Assembly: GCA_006386115.1 (NCBI GenBank) | Contig: VFIW01000050.1 | Location: 295,339-359,338, forward strand | Direction: 5' to 3' | Source: Globisporangium splendens | Taxonomy: Eukaryota > Oomycota > Peronosporomycetes > Pythiales > Pythiaceae | Length of the DNA stretch: 64,000 nt | Part shown: positions 33,473-44,997 of the stretch, in pieces | How the letters are laid out: each line of letters opens with the position of its first letter | How positions within the stretch are numbered: position 1 is the first letter of the stretch | Program-made: the position numbers and the translations under genes | The notes under the pieces: generated by a model | The model's input: only the letters and a program-made list of their open reading frames with translations | Database searches by the model: none | What the model was told of the DNA's origin: nothing

Positions 33473-35759
33473 ATGGCGGAAGAAGGCGCGCACGCGCTGC
33501 GGCGCTCGTCGCGACGCGGAGAGAACGCCTCGACGCTCAAGGCTGTGAATGCGGCGGAGCCTTCACCAGCGCTGCTGTCTTCCCAACCGCAGCAGTCGAC
33601 AGGAGAAGAGACGACGCCTGCGACGCGCCGATCGCGTCGCCAGGTCAAGTCCACGTACGCGACTGTGGCGTCGGGTGCGGAACAGCCGAATGCTGCAGAA
33701 GCCGCGAAGACGAGCGAAAATGCGGGCGCAGAAGCTGCGGCGACAGTCGTTGCTGCTGCTGAGGGCGATGGCAAATCTGGTGATGTTGAAGAGGAAGCAG
33801 TGAAAGACGAGGAAGCAGAACGCGCCGCGGCGGCCGCACGCGCCAAGGCGATCGAGGACCGAATCAACAAGCGACGACGACCGCAGAGCCACGTGGACAG
33901 CGATGGCGCCGCGCCGATCTCACCCTTGACTTCATCCGGTTCGAATCTTGCGGCGCCGTCCTCAGCGAATCGACGGCGTCGACCTGCTGGCCGTCACGCC
34001 AGTATGGACGCCAATGATGATGGCTTAGGCGGCGCGTCGTCTTTGTCGGCTACGGGGGTGACGCTGATGGGGAATGCCGACGTCAGCGTGCGCACACAGA
34101 TGCAAAAGGCGCTCGGCAAGTACACGGCGCGCGAGTGCACGCTGCTCTGCGAGGTGATTCTCCAGCAAATCAGGGAGAACTCGACGCTTCCAGGCGTGTT
34201 GGAGAGCGACTTCTCGCCAGGTTGGTGTCATGTGCTTTGTCTTCGTTTGTGTATATGGGTGGGTGGGATATAGTATTCAGAACTCAGTGTGTGTATGTGC
34301 AGCTCATATTGCGTGGGACCGCATTGCGCAGAAGATGCTGACGCTGCATCGGCTGTCGATTTGTCCGCGGGATGCGCAGGAGCTGTGGAAGTTCCTCGCA
34401 TACGCCGAGCAGCCGGCATCGACGAGAAAGTCCAAAACCCAGGAACGAGTGCAAGAGGGTGGCGGCATCGACGAGGAGATTTTACCGGCATCGGACGACG
34501 ACGACTACGACATCCCAGTCGACGTGATTAATGAAAGGCACAAGCAGAATCGCCCGAGTCTCGTGGGGATTCCGGCCATGATAGAGTTGACAGAGAGTGA
34601 TGTGAATGAGGATGGATGCGTTGCTGCTGGCGCAGCTATGAAAGAAACTAAAGCGAGTGGAGCAATGGAGACACAAGCGAGCGTGAGGGATCCGGTATTG
34701 CAGGAAGAAAAAGTACATTCGAAAGAAATGGTGCCAGCATCGGAGGGCGAAGTGGAAGAAACGAATGCTGCCGATGGGACTGGTGGTGACGTCAAGATCT
34801 CTGTCCAAACTGTTATAAACGCGTCGTCGAAAGAATCTCGTGCTGTTCCACACGATCCATCATCTCGTCTTCGCCTATATCCCGTGTATGAGCTGCCAAC
34901 CGGCACTCCTGAGGGCTGGCAAAAGCCTTTGCAGTTGAAGGAAATGCTGCCGTTGACGTTCGTGGCTGGAACCTTCTTGAAGAGAAAAGCAGATCCATTA
35001 GCCGATCCCAACGCTGTAGATGGTGGAGCGACAGCAGCAACATCGACAACTGCAGCAACAGTGTCAACACCTCTAGCAGGAGATGCAACAGGAGAGAAAC
35101 CCAAGAAAAAGAGAGGTCGCAAAAGTACCGACGCAAAATCAAAAGCAACAGATGGAACTACATCCGAGCAGCAAAAGAAGCCAAAGTCATCGAAGACACC
35201 GATTCCTGCAGGGACGGCAAACGCTAATGCGCCAACGCCACGAGCTCCGTACGTGCCGTCGTCGACGCCACCGCCTCAAGCGTCTCCGCCGCGTGACACG
35301 TTCCACTTCTTTACGCGCATGTACGAGGAGAACCCTGCGTCAGTCGTGGATGCGCTGCCACAAGCAACCCAACAGCCTATGACTTCCATCGAAAGCAGCA
35401 TCTCGAAGGACGTGGCTACACTGCAGCAATTGTTCGCAACTGCATCGCCGACCATACGTAGCAAGTGTGAGCAATTAGCGCTGGACGACCTCGATCGCTA
35501 CAATCGCGAGTGCGTACGTCGACGCATTTGGGAAAAAGCAATGTCAAGCCAAACGAACAGTCCGATTCCATCGCCTGCGAATCCCATTACCCAGTTGACT
35601 ACAGAGAACGACGCCTCTTCCAAAAGCGCTGTAGTATCGATTCCAGGTACAACTGAGATTCCAAAATCCACATTCACGTTGTGTGGAGCTTCTGGGACGG
35701 ACAACAGAGCGTTGTCACCTGCGGCAGTGAGTCAAGCGACGCCAAATGTCCAGCAGTAA
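33473..35759 (+). CDS. SANT/Myb-like helical domain protein, full-length parent copy
   Basis: Exons 33473-34220 and 34303-35759 encode 734 aa. The N-terminus is basic/Ala-rich and disordered (HALRRSSRRGE, KRRRPQSHVD). A compact helical block crosses the intron (about residues 205-285): YTARECTLLCEVILQQI, then AHIAWDRIAQKML and RDAQELWKFLAY, with spaced tryptophans as in SANT/Myb folds. The rest is low-complexity and includes a KKKRGRKS AT-hook-like or nuclear segment near residue 515. A chromatin or DNA-binding role is inferred only. The block 33791-36012, most of this gene and its 3' flank, is duplicated 6671 bases downstream. Confidence 0.75.
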
Positions 35760-36012
35760 CTGGGTACGTTGCGCGAAAGCCGACTTCGTGAAGGCAACTC
35801 AAGCAAACTATATTCGAAAGGTGATTGCAGATGTGTTCATGACATGTGCACTTCAGCCTCTTACCAAGTGTTTGCATATATAGAAGCTCATGTTCGATAC
35901 ATTCTTAACGAGAGTGCCTCACTTTGCTGCCAGCGGTATGGTTGATGTTTTCCTACTACAAGCACTTTTCTAATGTATTGGTGGCGAACATGGTCGTCAG
36001 GCTCTCACCAAG
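33791..36012. repeat. Segmental duplication A, parent copy
   Basis: Matches 40462-42683 at a constant offset of 6671 with about ten substitutions and no indel. It starts inside exon 1 of the SANT-like gene and ends about 250 bases past its stop codon. Confidence 0.93.
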
Positions 36013-36185
36013 TGACCTTTGTTTATATCAACAATGCCAGAATAGCAAACGTCTGATCAGATGAAGTGGGTGGCGTAAAGAACAAGGCATTTTTTACTTT
36101 CCAAATATCAATTGAACAGTGTAAGCGACAAACTAGTACAAGAAGAAAATAGCGCAGTAGCCGACGATATTGAAGTCTGGGCAAC
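35760..36185. other. Tail-to-tail spacer
   Basis: 426 bases between the stops of the SANT-like gene and the kinase. No gene is seen; the 3' end of duplication A lies at about 36012. Confidence 0.5.
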
Positions 36186-37673
36186 CTATGACGGAGCAGC
36201 ACGCGATGAGAGGGAAGAGGAGACCCAACCGATGAAATTTCTAGCGAACGAGAACGGCAACATCGTCTCTTCAGACCGAAAATCTTCTAACGCCTGGACG
36301 ACACCAGCAATTTTGACGCGCCTGGATGGTTCCGCAACGATCATCCGAGTCACGAGCTCCCACTGTGGATCACTGAACCCTCTCGGTCTGAGGAGAGGAA
36401 CAGCAAGTTTTACATTTCGACTCACCGCGGCGTCAGGAAGCGAGTTTCCCCATGGATACTCGCCAGTCACGGCCTCCACGATGCACATCCCGAAAGAATA
36501 AATGTCGGAAGCCATGGAGATCGACTCTCCTCTCAATACCTCCGGAGAGCGCCATCGCGGAGCACCCACTTCAACTGGTTTCAGCGTCGAAGAGCTCGCG
36601 ACAATGATACTCAGTCCGAAGTCCGCGAGTTTGGCGTTGCCGTCGGCTCCAACCAGCAAATTGTTGCCTTTCAAATCGCCGTGGATAATGTCCTGGTCGT
36701 GTAAGTACTGCAAGCCCAGTGCGACCTCGTACAGCTTTTTCCACGTCGACTGCCGGTTGGTGTCGTTAAGGCGCAGAAATTGCGGTAGCATACCGTTCTT
36801 GGCGTTCTCACACACGAAGAAAAGCCTGCCAATGTGGCAGGCACCGAGGAACGGGAGGACATGAGGGTGCCGCAATCGACTCCAAACTTTGACTTCCTTC
36901 AAGAACTGCGCACGGGCACCATCATCCTCGGCCAGTATTTGTTTGACGACCACATCTGCACCGTTCATTTTGGCATAGTACACCGCACCGAATGAACCCC
37001 TGCTGAACGGCTCTTCGTTGCAATCTACGAGATATGGGGGAACAAACCACTCGGCAACGATGACATCGGACAGGTCGATACAAAACTTGGCGAGTTTCTG
37101 CTCAAGCGCTGCGACTGTCTCCCAATACAGGATGACATTTTTGTCTCGGCTTCTTCTTCGGAGACGTATCACATTGCGCACAAGCGTGAGAGCGTCGAGT
37201 CGCGATTGATCACTTCTGAAATGAGCAGCAATAGCACTGTTGTCGTGACAAATAGCGCCAAATAATTGCAGCTGTATCTCGTGGTCGCGCGTTATCCTGT
37301 CAACCGAGGGCGTGCTTTGTTCGAGTCGCAGCGCGGACTCGACGCGGTCGATATCTTCATGAAGCTGCTCAATACTCTTGGCAACTTGGAGGCACAACAT
37401 CATTCGAGTCGCAAAATCGTGGCGGGCATGCCTGGCTACGAACTGGTGGAAACGGGCAACCACGTCACTGTACTGGTTCAGTGCAATTGTGTTTCCGACC
37501 ACGTCGACGTCGTGAAGTTGCTGGGAAATGGACCGAAGGCGGCTGTAGACGCGTCGGCTCATTACTTCCGACTCCAACATTGAGGAGCAATCTCGATCGA
37601 GAATCTTGAGCACATTTGGCAGCGTGTAACCGACTTTAGGGACTAAAAACTGACTCAAGACATGTTCTCCCAT
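36186..37673 (-). CDS. TKL-like non-RD protein kinase with N-terminal helical domain
   Basis: 495 aa from the ATG at 37673; the open frame runs further 5' without an ATG, so an upstream exon is possible. Residues 25-200 are all-helical (RVYSRLRSISQQLHDVD, IEQLHEDIDRVESAL) and resemble the four-helix bundle plus brace that precedes kinase domains in MLKL/HeLo-type proteins; this is inference. The kinase domain spans 222-465: glycine loop RGSFGAVY at 225-232, catalytic Lys K244 in [15 protein letters not shown] at 331-338 in place of HRD, DFG at 351-353, and SPE at 376-378 in place of APE. The arginine of HRD is glycine, but K, D and DFG are intact, so activity is likely (non-RD class). No membrane segment or signal peptide was seen. 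Confidence 0.82.
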   Translation of the reverse strand: MGEHVLSQFLVPKVGYTLPNVLKILDRDCSSMLESEVMSRRVYSRLRSISQQLHDVDVVGNTIALNQYSDVVARFHQFVARHARHDFATRMMLCLQVAKSIEQLHEDIDRVESALRLEQSTPSVDRITRDHEIQLQLFGAICHDNSAIAAHFRSDQSRLDALTLVRNVIRLRRRSRDKNVILYWETVAALEQKLAKFCIDLSDVIVAEWFVPPYLVDCNEEPFSRGSFGAVYYAKMNGADVVVKQILAEDDGARAQFLKEVKVWSRLRHPHVLPFLGACHIGRLFFVCENAKNGMLPQFLRLNDTNRQSTWKKLYEVALGLQYLHDQDIIHGDLKGNNLLVGADGNAKLADFGLSIIVASSSTLKPVEVGAPRWRSPEVLRGESISMASDIYSFGMCIVEAVTGEYPWGNSLPDAAVSRNVKLAVPLLRPRGFSDPQWELVTRMIVAEPSRRVKIAGVVQALEDFRSEETMLPFSFARNFIGWVSSSLSSRAAPS

Positions 37674-38229
37674 TTCCGATTTGCAACGATACCCCAAGCA
37701 CCACCAACCGACGGGGCTGAATCAAACACCTTGGTCGAGATGCAGCTTCAAAATCCACTTGGTCGCTCTCGAGAAGATTCAAAAATAAGACCAGCGGAGC
37801 AACCTCAATATCAAAGATACTGTACCAGCTGCTGCGTTTCTTTCGCGGAAGAAAAAAAGTGAGTCACCCTTGGATGATTTATCACTGTACAGTTAGTCAG
37901 TGGTGAAGTTTGGGATCTTTCATGCATGCTTTTGTTCAATCCTTGCTGCAGAGAGGCAGAGAGTGGAACAACGGATCTGGCGACTTACCCAAAACAGCTC
38001 TTTCTCATTTGCGAGTGGCGAAGCTCGAACAAACGCTTCGCCTGGTATTTTCTGTGGAAAGATCCGAAGAAAGAAAGATCGTCTTTCTGGCAGCAACGTT
38101 CAGAGACAACCCGCTTGGGGTCATTATTGAATTTTTGATGACCGAGTGAATTTTAGAAACTGGGCTGGATTGTCTGACTGCATGCCGGCGCGTAAAACAT
38201 CACCCCCGCCTAAATTTTCTTCATCTCAC
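37674..38229. other. Upstream of kinase; possible missing 5' exon
   Basis: On the complement, 37850-37700 is open in a frame shifted from the kinase and includes FLNLLESDQVDFE, similar to sequences upstream of the other kinase loci. This may be part of an unrecognised 5' exon or a decayed remnant. Confidence 0.35.
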
Positions 38230-39460
38230 GAGGACATACTGTGCGCGTCTGCATCAGTCTTCAGATTGTGTTCCAGCAGCTCCACGACAAAGACGAAAGT
38301 GCTACCGCACTGAGCGAGTACAGTGAAGCAATGCTCGTTTACCAGTTTTCACTCTAGCATTGCTGTCACGAGATTTCGAGTAGTACCGTGCCTCCAAACT
38401 ACCGAGGACATTGTTCAGTTCCATGAGCAAAATAACCGCCTCTAGTCCGAGCAGCGATTCCACACAAAACGCACCTTCGCCTGGATCTATAGCACATGAT
38501 CAAGAGATGCAACTGGAGTCGCTTGCCACATTAGCGACGCCCTTGCTACCCATTCCAACACTAATCCAGTGCGGTTTGACGAACTGACCCTCGCGCACAA
38601 AATGCTACTGTCTCCGGAGAAGAAGGCGAGACAAAAAAATGGCATCCTGTACTGCGACACAGTCACAGCGCTTGACCGTCAGTTCACTGAGTTCAATGCA
38701 ACATGTCTAATGTCATCGTCGCCGAGTGGTTCGTGTCATCATACCTCGTGGATTGCGATGAAAATCTGCTCAGTAGCGGGTCGTTTGGTGCGGGCGGTGC
38801 ATCATGCAAGAATGAACGATGCGTCGTCGCCAAGCTGATGCTTTTCGATGATGATGGTGTCCGGTTACAGGTCTAAAAGGACAAAGTCTGGAGTCAATTG
38901 CAGCATTCCCATGTCCTCATGGTCCTATGCACCTGGCACATTGGTCAGCTTCTTCGTCTGTGAGTACGCTCAGAACGGCACGCTTCCAAAATACTTGCAC
39001 CATGATGACAACCGGCAATCGACGTGGACATATCTCTATGACATCTCACTGGACTCGAAGCATTTACACGGCAAGAGTATTATTCACGGCGATTCGAGAG
39101 GCAACAACTTGCTGGTCGGGGCTGATAGTAAAGCCAAACTCGCTGAACTTACGCCGAGGCTCACTGTCACGAGTTCTTCAACGTTGAAACCGGCGAAAGT
39201 GGGTGTTCCGCGATGACGCTTCCTGGAGGTCTTGAAAGGAGAGTAGATTTCCATGGCATCCGGCATTTATTCGTTCGCCATGCGCATAGTGGAGTCTGTC
39301 TGTGGCAAGAAGCCATGGGAAATCGTTTCGGAAACAAAGGTGCGTCGGGATGTCAAAATGGGATTTCCCTTCCAAGATCGAGCGATACAGTGATGCGCAG
39401 TGGGAGCTCATGATCAGGACGACCGTCTCTGAACTGTTGGAGTAAGAGCGGTGTCGGATT
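38230..39460 (+). pseudogene. Decayed HGD-type kinase (copy 1)
   Basis: Relic of the same family as the kinase at 36186, on the opposite strand. Pieces in several frames recall the helical domain (QQLHD at about 38270), then FFVCEYAQNGTLPKYL, IIHGDSRGNNLLVGAD and ISLDSKHLH. The DFG is lost (LAELTPRL) and many stops follow, including TGA at 39214-39216. It cannot give a working kinase. The part from 38541 on is duplicated at 47358. Confidence 0.85.
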
Positions 39461-40540
39461 ATAACACCGGCAACTCATTAGAGACATTGAGTTCTTGGAG
39501 AACCTGCATTGATTGCTGCGTGATGATAACACCGACGCCCGGTAGGAGGTAGAGGTCTCCTTCTCAGTTTGTTGTATTCCCACCGTTCTTATGCCAGCGA
39601 CCCCAGCAAGGACGAAGCGAGAAGTACAACCATGGCGCCGCAATGCTGGCGCGATTTGGTCCAGAGCAGTTTGTCTGGTAAAATACGATCCACAGAGTGT
39701 TGATACGAGATCTGCACGAGCAATATCATGAAAATGAGGATCCCTGCAGATGCGCTTTTGTGGAGGTTACAGGACACCACATGAACAGTGGCACTGGACA
39801 ACCACAAGAATCGGAGCAATTTCCAAATTTACGAAATCAAATATGAAAGGGATAGAGACGTGCCGAAGGGGAAAAGCCGACTTGCAAAAGCGAAGGGTCA
39901 ACTATCGTGTCGAGAAGATTACAAGTTTTGAGTGGTACCACTATTTGCTGGGTTCACTGCGAGCAGCAGACCAACACAAGGCACCATTCGAGTTGCTGTG
40001 CAAGACGGTGTTCTCTTCGGATTTTTCCATGGAAAATCTCTGTGCATGCATTCGCGCTTCATCATATGTATGCAGCGGACAGAACCGCCCTCAGGTAAGC
40101 CACAGCCAACTCTTCTGCCTTTGCAACTACTTACAAACCTCCCATGCACGAGAAACACCTGATTTATCAAATATGCAAGGGTCGCATACTATCAGAAGTT
40201 ATGCATGATGTGGGACACGAAGCTGTCAAATTTACTTTTATCTATTCCTCTCCAATTCGATACATATTGTGCTACCTGCTTGTACCGGTTATAATTTTAT
40301 GTACGTTTCACCAGTGTGGAAGTCACAGATGTGAAAAAACAACAGCGGGATTAGTCACGTTAATTATTCTTGACATGGCAAATATGCTGTATTAGCCCCA
40401 GTTGTCGCTGCTGTTGGTGAGCGATGGGATACCGGATGCTGTTGCTGCTCAACGATAGGAGGAAGAAGCAGTGAGAGACGAGGAAGCAGAACGCGCCGCG
40501 GCGGCCGCACGCGCCAAGGCGATCGAGGACCGAATCAACA
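38541..40540. repeat. Segmental duplication B, copy 1
   Basis: Matches 47358-49357 at a constant offset of 8817, almost perfectly (two differences noticed: A/C near 39797 and C/T near 39859). It contains the 3' two-thirds of the dead kinase, about 1 kb without a recognised gene, and the first 79 bases of the truncated SANT-like copy. Confidence 0.93.
39461..40461. other. Unrecognised part of duplication B
   Basis: Contains an ATG-started frame of 152 codons at 39750-40208, interrupted-looking and without a domain; a short neighbouring frame shares sense with it. Possibly the remains of another gene. Confidence 0.3.
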
Positions 40541-42683
40541 AGCGACGACGACCGCAGAGCCACGTGGACAGCGATGGCGCCGCGCCGATCTCACCCTTGG
40601 CTTCATCCGGTTCGAATCTTGCGGCGCCGTCCTCAGCGAATCGACGGCGTCGACCTGCTGGCCGTCACGCCAGTATGGACGCCAATGATGATGGCTTAGG
40701 CGGCGCGTCGTCTTTGTCGGCTACGGGGGTGACGCTGATGGGGAATGCCGACGTCAGCGTGCGCACACAGATGCAAAAGGCGCTCGGCAAGTACACGGCG
40801 CGCGAGTGCACGCTGCTCTGCGAGGTGATTCTCCAGCAAATCAGGGAGAACTCGACGCTTCCAGGCGTGTTGGAGAGCGACTTCTCGCCAGGTTGGTGTC
40901 ATGTGCTTTGTCTTCGTTTGTGTATATGGGTGGGTGGGATATAGTATTCAGAACTCAGTGTGTGTATGTGCAGCTCATATTGCGTGGGACCGCATTGCGC
41001 AGAAGATGCTGACGCTGCATCGGCTGTCGATTTGTCCGCGGGATGCGCAGGAGCTGTGGAAGTTCCTCGCATACGCCGAGCAGCCGGCATCGACGAGAAA
41101 GTCCAAAACCCAGGAACGAGTGCAAGAGGGTGGCGGCATCGACGAGGAGATTTTACCGGCATCGGACGACGACGACTACGACATCCCAGTCGACGTGATT
41201 AATGAAAGGCACAAGCAGAATCGCCCGAGTCTCGTGGGGATTCCGGCCATGATAGAGTTGACAGAGAGTGATGTGAATGAGGATGGATGCGTTGCTGCTG
41301 GCGCAGCTATGAAAGAAACTAAAGCGAGTGGAGCAATGGAGACACAAGCGAGCGTGAGGGATCCGGTATTGCAGGAAGAAAAAGTACATTCGAAAGAAAT
41401 GGTGCCAGCATCGGAGGGCGAAGTGGAAGAAACGAATGCTGCCGATGGGACTGGTGGTGACGTCAAGATCTCTGTCCAAACTGTTATAAACGCGTCGTCG
41501 CAAGAACCTCGTGCTGTTCCACACGATCCATCATCTCGTCTTCGCCTATATCCCGTGTATGAGCTGCCAACCGGCACTCCTGAGGGCTGGCAAAAGCCTT
41601 TGCAGTTGAAGGAAATGCTGCCGTTGACGTTCGTGGCTGGAACCTTCTTGAAGAGAAAAGCAGATTCATTAGCCGATTCCAAAGCTGTAGATGGTGGAGC
41701 GACAGCAGCAACATCGACAACTGCAGCAACAGTGTCAACACCTCTAGTAGGAGATGCAACAGGAGAGAAACCCAAGAAAAAGAGAGGTCGCAAAAGTACC
41801 GACGCAAAATCAAAAGCAACAGATGGAACTACATCCGAGCAGCAAAAGAAGCCAAAGTCATCGAAGACACCGATTCCTGCAGGGACGGCAAACGCTAATG
41901 CGCCAACGCCACGAGCTCCGTACGTGCCGTCGTCGACGCCACCGCCTCAAGCGTCTCCGCCGCGTGACACGTTCCACTTCTTTACGCGCATGTACGAGGA
42001 GAACCCTGCGTCAGTCGTGGATGCGCTGCCACAAGCAACCCAACAGCCTATGACTTCCATCGAAAGCAGCATCTCGAAGGACGTGGCTACACTGCAGCAA
42101 TTGTTCGCAACTGCATCGCCGACCATACGTAGCAAGTGTGAGCAATTAGCGCTGGACGACCTCGATCGCTACAATCGCGAGTGCGTACGTCGACGCATTT
42201 GGGAAAAAGCAATGTCAAGCCAAACGAACAGTCCGATTCCATCGCCTGCGAATCCCATTACCCAGTTGACTACAGAGAACGACGCCTCTTCCAAAAGCGC
42301 TGTAGTATCGATTCCAGGTACAACTGAGATTCCAAAATCCACATTCACGTTGTGTGGAGCTTCTGGGACGGACAACAGAGCGTTGTCACCTGCGGCAGTG
42401 AGTCAAGCGACGCCAAATGTCCAGCAGTAACTGGGTACGTTGCGCGAAAGCCGACTTCGTGAAGGCAACTCAAGCAAACTATATTCGAAAGGTGATTGCA
42501 GATGTGTTCATGACATGTGCACTTCAGCCTCTTACCAAGTGTTTGCATATATAGAAGCTCATGTTCGATACATTCTTAACGAGAGTGCCTCACTTTGCTG
42601 CCAGCGGTATGGTTGATGTTTTCCTACTACAAGCACTTTTCTAATGTATTGGTGGCGAACATGGTCGTCAGGCTCTCACCAAG
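40462..42683. repeat. Segmental duplication A, derived copy
   Basis: Partner of 33791-36012. At the left edge it joins duplication B sequence without a spacer; at the right edge similarity ends at about 42683, just before the lectin-kinase 3' end. Confidence 0.93.
40675..42430 (+). CDS. 5'-truncated copy of the SANT-like gene
   Basis: Open from 40465; the first in-frame ATG is at 40675. With the conserved intron (40892-40973) the exons 40675-40891 and 40974-42430 give 557 aa. It lacks the first 107 codons and the promoter of the parent, but keeps the whole SANT-like helical block, the intron and all downstream codons without any stop or frameshift. The visible coding changes from the parent are T to A, K to Q, S to P, two P to S, N to K and A to V, plus K to R just before the ATG; one silent change lies at the left edge. 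Expression would need a new promoter, so it may be a silent pseudogene. Confidence 0.6.
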
Positions 42684-42899
42684 CGGCTATGCTTTCAGGA
42701 ATCAAGTGCAACATGCCATGTGCTGATGAAAAAGTTAGCCGAAAGAGTCAGTCTCTTGGTTGTAAAACGCGTAAATGTTGTCAAGCAGTGAAAAAATGAG
42801 AGGGCAGACAATGGGAATTTTATGCAGTGAAAAAGTGCAAAGGGTATACAAGGGAAACACGCTGCTCGGTAGACGAGGACGTGTTCAATATGAGCAAAC
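42431..42899. other. Tail-to-tail spacer
   Basis: 469 bases between the truncated SANT-like copy and the lectin-kinase, the same arrangement as at 35760-36185. No gene is seen. Confidence 0.5.
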
Positions 42900-44997
42900 C
42901 TACGACGCAGCATCAGCTCGCGGAGGAACCAGAACCAACTCTTCGTACCGGAACGGTTCCAGCATTTGCACGACGGAAGCAATACTGGCACGATCAGCCG
43001 GGAGAGCAGCAGTCATTCTGGTGACAAGTCTCCACTGTGCATCACTAAACCCGCTCGGTCGGGGGAGAGGAGTGCCATGCTCGATATTTCGCATTACCAC
43101 TTCGTCGGAAAGCGTTGTTCCCCACGGATACTCGCCAGTCACGGCCTCCACGATGCACATCGCGAATGAGAAGACGTCCGAGGCCTTGGAAATAGCGTGT
43201 CCTCTCAAGACCTCCGGAGAGCGCCATCGCGGAGCACCTAATCTCTCAACCGGTCTTAACGTCGATGAACTCGCGACAATCCTGCTGAGTCCAAAATCAG
43301 CGAGTTTTACTTTGCCGTCGGCTCCAACCAGCAAGTTGTTGCCTTTCAAATCACCGTGGATAATATGGCGGCCATGTAAACACTGCAAACCAAGTGCAAC
43401 TTCGTATAATCTTTCCCACGTCGATTTCCGGTTGTTATGACGGCGCAGAAAGGTCGGTAGCGTGCCATTCGTGGCGTACTCGCAGACAAAGAAGAGCTTG
43501 CCAATGTGGCAGGCACCGAGGAACGGGAGGACATGGGGGTGACGCAATTCGCCCCAAACTTGGACTTCCTGCATGAACTGCGCTTTTGCACCATCATCAT
43601 CGTCGCGCATCCGCTTGATGACCACGTCTGCACCGTTCATTCTGCCATGATATGCCGCACCAAAAGCACCCCTAGCGAACGGCGTTTGGTCACATTCCAC
43701 ATTGTATGGCGGCACAAACCACGCGGCGACGATGACATCGGGTTGTACGGTGCTGGATCTGGTAAGTTGCTGGTCAAGCATTTCTAGCATTTGCCAATAG
43801 TGGTTGACATTTTTGTCTCTGCTTCTCGTGCTGAGCCGCAGCGCGTTGCGCACAAGGGTGAGAGCGACGAGTCGGGCGTGATCATTTCCGAAATGGGTAG
43901 CAATGGCGCGTCTATCGCAGCATGTACTGCTCAATAACTGCAGTTGTGTCTGTCGGTCGAGTGCCATGGTTTCAGGTGGCAAGGAGGGGAGTCGGAGTTG
44001 CAGCGCGGACACAACGCGGTCAATTTCTTGGTGAAAATTCTCGATGTCCTCGGCGATCTGGAGACATAGCACAGCGCGAGCCGCGAAATCGTGATTGTAG
44101 CGGCCATGCTTGGTTAAGAAATCATGAAATCGAGCAATCAGATCACTGTACTGGGTCAACGCGGCTTCGTTTTCGTCCCTATCCACATCGCGAAGTTCAT
44201 GGAAAATGGTAACAATGCGACTGAGGACGCGTTGACACATCCCTTCCGCCTCGCTCGTGAGGGTACATTGTTGGCCGAGACTCGTGAGCACGCATGACAG
44301 CGTGCGACAGAGTCTAACGACGAAATAATCGCGCAATGCGTGATTTTCTGTTTCCAGTAGAGTCGGTATTTCAAGAGCCGGCAGTTGAGCTGGACGGGTT
44401 GCAGTCTCAAACGCTGTTGCACTTGATTGCGTTGAAGTTCTGACTTGCCTCTCTTCGCGGAACACGAAGGCCAGTTGATCCACCATCCAGCCGTGACGAC
44501 CCAAGGCACCTGCAATACCAACACACGATTCGTCAGAGTTACAGTGGAAATTTAGTCACACAAGACATAAAGTTTGTCGTACCTACGATGACACCACTAC
44601 CCACGTCGATAACTCGACGTTCACATCGCTCGGTACCGCCAGCTTCGAAGATAGAGCCTCGTGAGGTCTGAAACCTGATATTTGTCACCAAGTGCGCTTG
44701 ATGGTAGTCCGAGTGTCCCATACACGGACCGACCCACAACTCCAAGGACGTCAGGTACTCGTCGTGGTCGAAGTCATAGCGCAGTGCATCTTTCCGTATG
44801 GGGATTCTTCCGATCTTGAAGGGATTTGGCTGACCTCTGAAACGCAATTCCAAGCTAGCAAGGCAGCCGCAGTCGGGTTGGACTATCAAGACGGCCAGCT
44901 GGCCGTCGAAGAATCCCTCGAACGGGCCACCACCAGCGCCACCGACCCTGGTCCACTGCAGTCCATCTCTGCGTGTGATCTGTAGGTTGTCACCCAT
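42900..44997 (-). CDS. Jacalin-lectin / helical-domain / non-RD kinase fusion
   Basis: Exons on the complement: 44997-44583 and 44509-42900, 674 aa. Residues 15-160 form a jacalin-like beta-prism lectin: GGAGGGPFEGFFDG at the start, DEYLTSLELWVG in the middle, and the closing strand GVIVG/ALGRHGWMVDQLAFVF, which spans the 73-base intron (jacalin usually ends VGFHGRSGxxLD). Residues about 200-390 are helical, as in the kinase at 36186. The kinase domain holds ARGAFGAAYHGRM at about 418-430, Lys near 437 in [14 protein letters not shown] at 523-530 and DFG at 543-545. There is no signal peptide or membrane segment, so a cytosolic lectin-kinase is predicted. The intron inside the lectin fold argues that both parts belong to one transcript. 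Ligand and role are unknown. Confidence 0.83.

Noticed and set aside
33791..42683. Transposon origin of the duplications
   Set aside because: No terminal inverted or long terminal repeats, transposase or target-site duplication could be found at the block edges by eye.
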